Assembly: GCA_910589125.1 (NCBI GenBank)
Contig: CAJURX010000004.1
Location: 1-64,000 of the forward strand
Length of the DNA: 64,000 nucleotides
From: an uncultured Eggerthellaceae bacterium
Lineage (GTDB): Bacteria; Actinomycetota; Coriobacteriia; Coriobacteriales; Eggerthellaceae
Direction of reading: 5' to 3'
Under the pieces are notes generated by a model that worked only from the letters and a program-made list of their open reading frames with translations, made no database searches and was not told the DNA's origin. The position numbers and the translations under genes are program-made. Positions 25,289-33,016 of the stretch are shown here, piece after piece (position 1 is the stretch's first letter; each line of letters begins with the position of its first letter).

Positions 25289-25807
25289 CTATCGGAAATC
25301 GTCTCCCTGATCCCCACCGAGCAGCTTCTGCTGCTCCTTCATGTGCCGCGCCTTCTCAGCCGCAGACACGAAGTTCTCTGGTGCCGCCTCGATCTCCAGG
25401 ATCTCGACCTCGAAGGTGAGGTCCTGCCCAGCGAGCGGATGGTTCATATCGAACACCGCACAGCCATCCTCGATAGCCGTCACCGTGACAGGCATCGGCA
25501 CGCCGTTCTCAGAAGAGGACATCCAGACCCGCTGCCCTACCTTCACATTGCCGCGAGGCACCTGCTCCAGCGGAACCCGCTGCACGAAATCATCCAGATA
25601 TTCGCCATAGGCCTTGTACTGGTCGACGACGAAGGTCTTCTTCTCGCCCACCTCGTTCATCTGGAGGATCTCCTCCTCGAAGCCGTCGATGGCCATATCC
25701 ATGCCCGTCTGGAACTTCATCGGCTTCTCTTTGGTGGCATGGCCGAACTCCTCACCAGAAGCCAGCGTGCCCACATAGGTCAAAGTGACGGTTGATCCAA
25801 GCTCCAT
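25289..25807 (-). CDS. FKBP-type peptidyl-prolyl isomerase, SlyD-like
   Basis: 172 residues. The FKBP core with inserted IF (chaperone) domain is recognisable: VTLTYVGTLASGEEFGHATKEKPMKFQTGMDMAIDGFEEEILQMNEVGEKKTFVV, then YGEYLDDFVQRVP and VFDMNHPLAGQDLTFEVEILEI, which is the SlyD signature (hNHPLAGxxLxFxV). The His-rich metal-binding tail of E. coli SlyD is absent; the tail is charged instead. It catalyses prolyl isomerisation and assists folding in the cytoplasm. It starts 10 bases after the trigger factor stop, so the two chaperones form one operon. Confidence 0.92.
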   Translation of the reverse strand: MELGSTVTLTYVGTLASGEEFGHATKEKPMKFQTGMDMAIDGFEEEILQMNEVGEKKTFVVDQYKAYGEYLDDFVQRVPLEQVPRGNVKVGQRVWMSSSENGVPMPVTVTAIEDGCAVFDMNHPLAGQDLTFEVEILEIEAAPENFVSAAEKARHMKEQQKLLGGDQGDDFR

Positions 25808-25817
25808 GCTGTATCCC

Positions 25818-27119
25818 CTATTCCTCGACCGTGACTACCGCAGTATCCACCAACCATTTGGTGGCTTTGCGCTGCCGCGCCATCTTCCTCAGATTCGACA
25901 TCCTATGCGCCTCGACCCACGAGGCCAGCTTCTCCTCGCCGTCGTCCTCGCCATCGAAGAGCGCTGAGATGTCCTCGTCCGTGACCTCCATGCCCTCGTG
26001 CGCGAACACAGCCTCTAGAGCGCAATCCACGGCAGCGCGCCTGAGCGCCTCGCGGTTCACGTCCTCCTTCATCTGGTCGGCCTGGATGCTGTTCTGGATC
26101 ATCCATTGCTGAAGGTTCGTGCCCTTCTCTTCCAGCCCCTGGACGAGCTCCTGGCCGACGTCCTGGCGGATGAAGTCCACATAGTATTCGGGAACATCGC
26201 CCGCCAAGCGCTCGACGATCGCGTCCGCTGCGCGGTCGATCTTGAGATGAGGCAGCTGCTCGGCCTTCTGCATGTCGATGTTGCGACGGACCTGCTTGCG
26301 CATATCCTCCACATCCGTGCAGCCCACCTTGAGCGCCAAGGCATCATCCACCTCGGGCATATGGAGCTTGCGGAAGCCGCAGACCTCCACCTGGGCATGG
26401 AGCTCTCCGTCGCCGAATTCGGAATTGCCCTCATCGTCCTTCGCCTCGAAGTCGAACTCGATGAGATCGCCCACCTTGGTGCCGATGAGATGCTCATCGA
26501 AGCTGGCAGGCATCGTGCCCGCTCCCAGCCCCACCATGCGCGAGACATTGTTCATCCCGCTCACGAGCTTCCCATGGTTGGTGATGGTCAGACGCGTATC
26601 CACATGATCACCCATCTCGGCGACATGATCCGCATCCTCGATCCTATCCAAGGTGTGGTAGTAATCCTGGATGTCAGCGATTCCCTCTTCCACCTCAGCA
26701 TCGGTCGCCTTCTCGGGCGGCATCTCGATCTGCACCGGATCATAGGAGGAGAGCTCCATCACCGGAGCCACGGTCCCTGAGACGGTGAACGAGAAGGGCT
26801 TGCCCTCTTCGAGCATCGCATCCACATTGAACTGGGGCTCGTCAATGAAGATGACGTCTGCGCTGTCGATGGCCTCGAACGCACCTTCGTTTATCAGCTT
26901 CTCAGCCACACCACCCATGGCGTTCTCGTGACCACCCACGCCCTGCTCCAGCACCTGACGCGGAGCCTTTCCCTTGCGGAACCCAGGCACTTCGCGCTGG
27001 CCGAGCTCTTTGAAGAAGGCCTTCGCTGCCGCGTCGACCTCATCAGCGGAAGCCGTGATGGTGAGCACGACCTCGCGACTGGAGCCATCCTCTTCAAAGG
27101 ACTTATCTTTGACTTTCAC
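25818..27119 (-). CDS. tig: Trigger factor, ribosome-associated chaperone
   Basis: 433 residues, the standard length. The N-terminal ribosome-binding domain has the loop motif GFRKGKAP (family GFRxGKxP). The middle PPIase domain and the helical C-terminal arms follow, ending with MARQRKATKWLVDTAVVTVEE. It binds near the ribosome exit tunnel and shields nascent chains. The GTG at 27119 (VKVKDKSFEEDG) is chosen because homology starts there and GGGG lies just upstream; in-frame codons further upstream run into the neighbouring LysR gene. A TACAAT -10 box at 27158-27153 (minus) lies at the end of that gene. Operon with the SlyD-like gene. Confidence 0.95.
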   Translation of the reverse strand: MKVKDKSFEEDGSSREVVLTITASADEVDAAAKAFFKELGQREVPGFRKGKAPRQVLEQGVGGHENAMGGVAEKLINEGAFEAIDSADVIFIDEPQFNVDAMLEEGKPFSFTVSGTVAPVMELSSYDPVQIEMPPEKATDAEVEEGIADIQDYYHTLDRIEDADHVAEMGDHVDTRLTITNHGKLVSGMNNVSRMVGLGAGTMPASFDEHLIGTKVGDLIEFDFEAKDDEGNSEFGDGELHAQVEVCGFRKLHMPEVDDALALKVGCTDVEDMRKQVRRNIDMQKAEQLPHLKIDRAADAIVERLAGDVPEYYVDFIRQDVGQELVQGLEEKGTNLQQWMIQNSIQADQMKEDVNREALRRAAVDCALEAVFAHEGMEVTDEDISALFDGEDDGEEKLASWVEAHRMSNLRKMARQRKATKWLVDTAVVTVEE

Positions 27120-27150
27120 GTATCCCCTAACCCCTAGATTTGCCGTGGGG

Positions 27151-28143
27151 TTATTGTATCTCACCGACCCCCACCCGCTGAGGGGACGGCTCAGTTGGCG
27201 CGCACTGACCAGGAACCCCACGCCAGCAGAAGAGCTCTGGTGCCTCGTTCGCCAAAGCGCACCTGCACTCCTCGAGCCCATCTCGGCACAGCTCGTAGAT
27301 GCTGCCTGTGAACCCATCATGATAGTAGGCGCTCATGGTGAAGCTGGTATCCAGATCCCGTATGGGGATGATCGCCAGAGGGCCATCGAACATGACCGCA
27401 TTCATATTGGAGACGAACGCTGCGCATTCTTCGGTCTGGACCTTGAGATACAGCAGGTCCATATCTTGATACAGTCCCTCGTATTCCGAGAGCGCCCCCT
27501 CATCGACCAGCTCAGCCACCACCGATCCCAATCCTGCTGACACATAGCTCGCAGGGACGATGACCTTCTGCTCCCGCAGGTCATCGAAGGTGATGCCGCC
27601 TTCGCGCTGAGCGAGCGGATGGGTTCGACTGCAGGCCACGACGAAGCGATCCTCATAGATCAACGTGGAGCGATAGTTCTTCGAGAGGGAGCGAGCCACG
27701 TTGATGCCGAGCATCACATCGATGCTGTGCTCTTCCATCGCCTGCCGCGCTTCGTGGTAGCCCATGCATTGGAGCGACAGATGGACCTCCGGGTGATGCT
27801 CCGTCATATGCTTCACGAATCGCACGAGGAACGGCCGCGCACCATTGCGGAGATATCCGATGCGCACGAGCGTATCACCCGAACCCGCCAGCACCTGCAC
27901 GCGTTCGCGCGCTTGCTCCCAACGACAGAGCAGCGCCCGCGCTTCTTCGAGGAACGCCTCCCCAGCCTCGGTCAGCTCCACCCCATGCGTGCTGCGATCG
28001 AGCAGCACGGTGCCCAGAGACTCCTCCAAAGCAGAGAGATGGCGGCTGATGACCGAACGGCTCACGTAGAAGTGCTCGGCTGTGCGCCGAAAGCTCAGGC
28101 TCTGCGCCAGATGGACGAACTCATTGAGATGATCGAGGTTCAT
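27151..28143 (-). CDS. LysR-family transcriptional regulator
   Basis: 330 residues. The N-terminal HTH is clear (MNLDHLNEFVHLAQSLSFRRTAEHFYVSRSVISRHLSALEESLGTVLL), followed by a full LysR effector domain and a short Pro-rich tail. AAGGTGAGCGA precedes the ATG at 28143. No divergent metabolic gene lies next to it: upstream is a 260-base gap and then a small membrane protein on the same strand. Its target cannot be inferred by position. Its stop codon abuts the probable promoter of tig. Confidence 0.9.
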   Translation of the reverse strand: MNLDHLNEFVHLAQSLSFRRTAEHFYVSRSVISRHLSALEESLGTVLLDRSTHGVELTEAGEAFLEEARALLCRWEQARERVQVLAGSGDTLVRIGYLRNGARPFLVRFVKHMTEHHPEVHLSLQCMGYHEARQAMEEHSIDVMLGINVARSLSKNYRSTLIYEDRFVVACSRTHPLAQREGGITFDDLREQKVIVPASYVSAGLGSVVAELVDEGALSEYEGLYQDMDLLYLKVQTEECAAFVSNMNAVMFDGPLAIIPIRDLDTSFTMSAYYHDGFTGSIYELCRDGLEECRCALANEAPELFCWRGVPGQCAPTEPSPQRVGVGEIQ

Positions 28144-28403
28144 TCGCTCACCTTCACCACACAGGGACACCCGAGAGACAGAGGAGGATCGCTGCATCCA
28201 TTGTAGCCGCTTGGCGCACTCGTGCTGGAACACGAGCGCAGGCTTGTCTGCGCCCCTCCGGCGCCCGCCATCCCTGGCCGGTCATAGGTGCTGGCATGCC
28301 GGCCCGAACGCAACAAGGGCTGCAACCTCCGTCACAGCCCCTGCAACCATCAACGACCACCGGAACGCTGCCTAGGGAACAGCGCAAGCCGGAAGGGTCC
28401 GAC

Positions 28404-28526
28404 CTACTGCTTCCCCTTTTGCTCCTTCTCCTTCTTCGCATCATGCTTGATCTGGAGATTCAAGAGCACCGCGCCTCCGATCATCAGCGCGATCATGGCG
28501 ATGAGCACTGCGAGATTGCCGTCCAT
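28404..28526 (-). CDS. 40-residue single-span membrane protein
   Basis: MDGNLAVL begins a 40-residue protein made of one transmembrane helix (IAMIALMIGGAVLLNLQI) and a very basic/acidic tail (KHDAKKEKEQKGKQ) that would face the cytoplasm. The ATG at 28526 has AAAGGGGG six bases upstream; two more ATG codons at 28529 and 28532 are less well spaced. Small hydrophobic proteins of this kind are often subunits or modulators of transporters, but no partner is adjacent. Confidence 0.6.
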   Translation of the reverse strand: MDGNLAVLIAMIALMIGGAVLLNLQIKHDAKKEKEQKGKQ

Positions 28527-28716
28527 CATCATCCCCCTTTGCAGACTGCAGCTTCCATTGACCGCTAGTCTACCGGGGATGAAGCGTGCTCTTTGGTGCA
28601 TGATGCGCACCGCTCGTGCCGATTCCGCACCACGCCATGGACGCTCTCCACTCCTTGGATGCGCCTCACCCGTAGCATCAGCGCTGCTGCGAATGACCCT
28701 GGACCCCCAGGCACCC

Positions 28717-28995
28717 TTACGCTGGGTCAGCTGTGTTCAGGCGCAACGCGCATGCTTGCAGCTCATCCACCAGAGCATCCGATACCACCTCCGACGGAGC
28801 TTCACCCCGCTCCAGCTGTCCATCAAGCTCAAGGCAGCGGCGAATGAATGCGACGTTGCTTGGCTTCAACATGCCCAGCGCTTGCGCTTCCGCGAAGCCA
28901 TCCTCCAGGTCCGTCGACTTCGCCACCCTCCAAAGGTGCAACGTGACCAAGCGAACCGAACCCCGAAATCGCTTCTCAACAGGAACATCTGCCAT
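28717..28995 (-). CDS. Small hypothetical protein at the end of the LRR/VWA/AAA operon
   Basis: 92 residues, helical, no signal peptide: ADVPVEKRFRGSVRLVTLHLWRVA, then LKPSNVAFIRRCLELDGQLERGE and a C-terminal helix. It begins six bases after the stop of the AAA-methyltransferase gene, with AAGG upstream of the ATG, so it is probably the last gene of that operon. No family recognised. Confidence 0.6.
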   Translation of the reverse strand: MADVPVEKRFRGSVRLVTLHLWRVAKSTDLEDGFAEAQALGMLKPSNVAFIRRCLELDGQLERGEAPSEVVSDALVDELQACALRLNTADPA

Positions 28996-29001
28996 GATCT
29001 G

Positions 29002-31356
29002 CTACCTTTTATAGACGTACATGCTGACCGATTCGTACGCAACACCGCTCTCGTCAGGGACCACGGGCACCGCATGGTCAGCCTTGAATCCCTGATCCGC
29101 ACGCACCTCATAGGAATCCTGCACGAGCGGCTTGCCGAAGCCAGCCGCCGTCAGCCACGCGACATTCTCTTCCTGCGTCCGTGCCGCTTGTATGCTGTTC
29201 CCGATGGCACGCGCCTCTTCGATCACCGCCTCTGTGCGCTCGCGATCAGCGAACACCGTCTCCATGATGAGCAAGCCGCCAGGCTTGAGCACGCGCGCGA
29301 ACTCCTTGAGCGCTTGCGCCTGATCGTAGAACAGCGTCATGACGTTGTTCACATAGACCACATCCATCGTGCTGCTCCCAATCCCCGCCATCATCAGATC
29401 CTCCGGATAGGCCAGGTAGAAGTCCATGTTATTGCCGGGGAGGCCGCTGTCATGCCATGCGCGCACCATGCCATCCTTGGACTCCTGCACGTACGCCGCA
29501 CTCCAGTCAACTCCTATCGCACGACCATCCATGCCCACCATGGAGGAGATCTTGTACACGCCTCGACCGCGACGGCTGCCTATGTCCAGCACCTTCTTAC
29601 CCTTGAGCTCCCCTGTCGGGAGCAGCATCTTGCATATGGACGCGAAGCCGTATTCGAACTGCTTGCCTCCATAGTATTCCGCAAGCTGCTCTTGGCCCAC
29701 TGGTGCAGACGCGCGCTCCTGCGACGCTTGCACGGGGGCAACCTCTTGAACGGCACCCCGTGCGGAAGCGGAAGGTGAGAGGGTGCTCAGTCCCACCGCC
29801 TGGCTGATGTCCACGCTCGCATCCTTTGAGGTGACTGGATCAGCATCACCGATCGCCAGCGCTCGTGCTCTCTCCGCCAAGCCTGCGCGAGCCGCATCCA
29901 CCTGCAGCTCATCATTGTGGGCGTAATAGGCATCGTTGCCGAAGTGCGCTACGAAGTCAGTGGTCGCCCGCCGCGTGGAGAGCTCCGCCATGAGCACCAG
30001 CATCTCCCGCGAGGAGAAGCATTCCTCGACGAAGGCGAACACGTTATCCATCTGCGCAGAAGCCGCCTCCACGGCAGGTTCCAGCTTCGCGACCTCTTGC
30101 CCATAGACGCGCTCTATGACCGCGAATGCCTCGTCTCCCGCCACGGCCTTCGCAAGAGAGCACTCGGCCATGCACGCATGGAGCAGCTGGAGGACCAAGC
30201 GCTCCCGCCGCACCTTCACCTGCGATGCCGCACCCGTAGCCACCAATCGCGCAAGCGCTGCCTCCCGAGCAGCCACCTTCGGAGCCAAGGCAACGTCAAC
30301 ATCGCCTCCGGCCATGAGCTCCGGCTTCACATCTCGCAGCACATCCCGTGCCCCCAATGCCACTGCCTCAGCATCCAAGACCTCCGCGCACGACCGAGCC
30401 AGCGCATCCAACATGAGGCCGATCAGGGCTATGCGCTCATCGAACTCGGCAGCACGTGCGCGATCGCGGATCTCATCCGATGCGCATCCCGCCAGGATGG
30501 TGTCCACCTGGTAATCCGAGCGATACTTTGCGAAGAGCGCATAGTAAACGGCGAACTGATCAGCCACCTCGTCATCGCGGATGAACTGCGCGACCAGATC
30601 GCGGTCGACTGGTTTGCCCATGGATTCATAGAGCGCGATGACGCGGGCAAGGTCCTCCCAGCCACGCGCGGTGACGAACGCCTTTCCGCCACCCGCTTTG
30701 CTCTGTACGCGATAGAAGCAGTCCTTCTTCGCCTCCAAGAACGTGGTGACCGAGGGGTGCAATCCCCGCTCGGTGGCATAGGTGCGCCATGCCGCATAGT
30801 CCGGCTCCACATCGATCTCGCGCAAGCGATCGAGCGTGACGATGTCGAACTCGTGCACGGATCGGTTGTACTCGGGTGGATTCCCCGCGCATGTGACCAC
30901 CCATCCGTCAGGCACCTTGAACTTGCCGAATGTCTTGAACTGCAAGAACTGGAGCATGGATGGGTAGAGCGTCTCCGACACGCAGTTGATCTCATCGAGG
31001 AACAGGATGCCGCTGCGCAGCCCCGTGCGCTCCATGTAGTCATATATCGCAGAGACGATCTCCGACATCGTGTATTCGGACGTGTCGAACTCCATGCCAT
31101 CGAACGTGCGATGCTCGATGCGCGGAAGGCCCAATGCGGATTGACGCGTATGATGCGTCATGGAATAGGAGACGATGCCGATGCCCAGCTCCTCGGCGAT
31201 CTGCTCCATGATGGCCGTCTTTCCGATGCCCGGCGCACCCAAGAGGAACACGGGCCGCTGATGCGCAGGTGCGATAGCGAACATGCCCGCGTCATCCCGT
31301 CTCAGATACGCCTCAACGGTATCCTTGATCTGCTGCTTCGCTTGCTGGATGTTCAT
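29002..31356 (-). CDS. MoxR-type AAA ATPase fused to a SAM-dependent methyltransferase
   Basis: 784 residues in three parts. 1-300: AAA ATPase of the MoxR type with Walker A GAPGIGKT (40-47), Walker B GILFLDEIN (about 112-120) and sensor 1 WVVTCAGNPPEYN. 300-520: helical region. After an Ala/Ser/Gln-rich linker (about 520-560) comes a class I methyltransferase, with motif I KVLDIGSRRGRG (about 589) and later motifs MDVVYVNNVM and LKPGGLLIMETVF. MoxR ATPases remodel proteins together with VWA partners; the adjacent gene encodes just such a partner. The fusion to a methyltransferase is unusual; it could modify the remodelled target. AAGGAGGAGCT precedes the ATG at 31356. Fourth gene in the operon. 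Confidence 0.87.
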   Translation of the reverse strand: MNIQQAKQQIKDTVEAYLRRDDAGMFAIAPAHQRPVFLLGAPGIGKTAIMEQIAEELGIGIVSYSMTHHTRQSALGLPRIEHRTFDGMEFDTSEYTMSEIVSAIYDYMERTGLRSGILFLDEINCVSETLYPSMLQFLQFKTFGKFKVPDGWVVTCAGNPPEYNRSVHEFDIVTLDRLREIDVEPDYAAWRTYATERGLHPSVTTFLEAKKDCFYRVQSKAGGGKAFVTARGWEDLARVIALYESMGKPVDRDLVAQFIRDDEVADQFAVYYALFAKYRSDYQVDTILAGCASDEIRDRARAAEFDERIALIGLMLDALARSCAEVLDAEAVALGARDVLRDVKPELMAGGDVDVALAPKVAAREAALARLVATGAASQVKVRRERLVLQLLHACMAECSLAKAVAGDEAFAVIERVYGQEVAKLEPAVEAASAQMDNVFAFVEECFSSREMLVLMAELSTRRATTDFVAHFGNDAYYAHNDELQVDAARAGLAERARALAIGDADPVTSKDASVDISQAVGLSTLSPSASARGAVQEVAPVQASQERASAPVGQEQLAEYYGGKQFEYGFASICKMLLPTGELKGKKVLDIGSRRGRGVYKISSMVGMDGRAIGVDWSAAYVQESKDGMVRAWHDSGLPGNNMDFYLAYPEDLMMAGIGSSTMDVVYVNNVMTLFYDQAQALKEFARVLKPGGLLIMETVFADRERTEAVIEEARAIGNSIQAARTQEENVAWLTAAGFGKPLVQDSYEVRADQGFKADHAVPVVPDESGVAYESVSMYVYKR

Positions 31357-31393
31357 AGCTCCTCCTTGATGGGCAGAAGAACGCATCCTCTGC

Positions 31394-32965
31394 TCACCCT
31401 AGCTCCTCTTCGCTCAATATGACGCGTATCGCCCACGGCGGCACCGGAGGCGGCATCTCACCCTCGTCCAAGAACACGAATGCAGCGTCGTAGTCCGGCG
31501 CTTTCTCGGGGAACTGCCCAAGTCCATCCGTGAAGTAGATGAGCCCCCTCAGGTCATCCAGCTTGCCCATCTTGCGCAAGCCCTCCACATGATCGAACGC
31601 AGGACGGAAGTCTGTGCCACCGAAGCCCCGCACCACGAAGCCGCGCATCAGCTTATCCACATCCCGAAGATCGGTGATGGTCGTGTCTAACTGCACTCGA
31701 GAATCGCTCTGGATCACGTGGATGTTCACCGTGCTCGAGAAGTCCTCTGAGGACTTCAAGATATCGAAGGTGTGCTGCACGAAGCGCTGCACCAGGGTCT
31801 CGCGCACGGACTCGGATGTGTCTATCACGATGACGAAGTCCCTGATCCGCTTATCATCCATGTACTCCAGGGGCTCCACCAACGGCATGTTCTCGTACAG
31901 CTCCAACCCATAGGTGTAGTAGATGTAGTCGAACTCGTCCATGTTGATCTTCATGTCCTCGGACGTCACCATGAATCTGCGCAAGAAGTCCGTATAGGAG
32001 AGTCGGCGACGGTTCGCCAGCGCCAGGGCATCCATCAGCTCGCCCGCACCATCTCCGAACTGGGAGGAGAACGTCTCCAGGTCCATCTGCACCTGCTTGG
32101 CGACCTCTTCCCACTCCTCTTCCTCAGGCGACCTCTCATCCGATGCGCTCGCATCATCTGACATGGCGGCGTCTTGGGCGCTGTCGTCCTCCTGAGCGTC
32201 ATCCGACTCTTCGGAGTCGGCAGACGTATCCTCTTGCGGCTGCTGCGTGCTCTGCACGTGCTGTTCTTCGGTGTCAGAGAGGTCATCCGCATGGATGCGC
32301 TCGATGTCCTGCTCCTGAGCACCATCCTCATCAGCTGATGCGCTGCCCGATGCATCGTCTGCCGCTTCGCCACCGTCGGCATGGGCAGGCCATGCCACAT
32401 GGTCATCCCGCTCGAACAGAGCATGCCATGCATTCAAGTGCGATCGTCCGATGCCCAGATGGTCCTTGCCCTCAGGTGCATTCACCGCAGCTTCCAGCAA
32501 GCGATAGAGCTTCCGAGGGGCTAGAGAGCCCGCCTTCATGCGCAGCTCGCTGATGACCTGCTTGCGCTCTGCGTCATCTTCGCTCATGAAGCGCTGACCG
32601 CAGATATCCATGGCAGCGTTCTCCACGATGATGTCGCAGGCAAGGCTCCACGCCTCCCGATCCTCGTGGGTCTTATCGAAGGGCTGGCGGAAGATGCAAT
32701 GCAGCACGAGATGCAGCTGATCGCGTATGGACTCATCCCCTGACCCCTGGAAGCGCGCGATGACGCGCCCGGGATCGAGCAGCACGCGCCGTCCGTCAGT
32801 GGCTGTCGGATAGGCGAATCCAGCACGAGTTGGCAGGAGCTCCATCTTCCAAAGGGCCAGATCGAGGAAGCGGAACTTCAACATGAGCTGCACGCGCGCC
32901 TCTTCGAGGATATCCTTGGCAAGCGCATCCTCTCGAAGCTGACGCTCCATCTTCTGATCCTGCAT
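31394..32965 (-). CDS. VWA-domain protein with metallopeptidase-like N-terminus (DUF2201-type)
   Basis: 523 residues. The N-terminal third resembles the DUF2201 putative metallopeptidase domain (DQLHLVLHCIFRQP ... WSLACDIIVENAAMDICG), but the HExxH motif reads His85-Leu-Val-Leu-His89, so the catalytic Glu is missing. The middle is an acidic low-complexity stretch (about 210-290). The C-terminal third is a von Willebrand factor A domain with an intact MIDAS: DTSES (about 382), then GFGGTDFRPAF and YFTDGLGQF. VWA proteins pair with MoxR ATPases, here encoded 37 bases downstream. GGGAGGTGAG precedes the ATG at 32965. Third gene of the operon. Probably an adaptor or target-binding protein. Confidence 0.88.
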   Translation of the reverse strand: MQDQKMERQLREDALAKDILEEARVQLMLKFRFLDLALWKMELLPTRAGFAYPTATDGRRVLLDPGRVIARFQGSGDESIRDQLHLVLHCIFRQPFDKTHEDREAWSLACDIIVENAAMDICGQRFMSEDDAERKQVISELRMKAGSLAPRKLYRLLEAAVNAPEGKDHLGIGRSHLNAWHALFERDDHVAWPAHADGGEAADDASGSASADEDGAQEQDIERIHADDLSDTEEQHVQSTQQPQEDTSADSEESDDAQEDDSAQDAAMSDDASASDERSPEEEEWEEVAKQVQMDLETFSSQFGDGAGELMDALALANRRRLSYTDFLRRFMVTSEDMKINMDEFDYIYYTYGLELYENMPLVEPLEYMDDKRIRDFVIVIDTSESVRETLVQRFVQHTFDILKSSEDFSSTVNIHVIQSDSRVQLDTTITDLRDVDKLMRGFVVRGFGGTDFRPAFDHVEGLRKMGKLDDLRGLIYFTDGLGQFPEKAPDYDAAFVFLDEGEMPPPVPPWAIRVILSEEELG

Positions 32966-33016
32966 CTCACCTCCCTTCGTCGCCTCCGCAGGCGACCACG
33001 AGGGCCGCCGCCCCGA

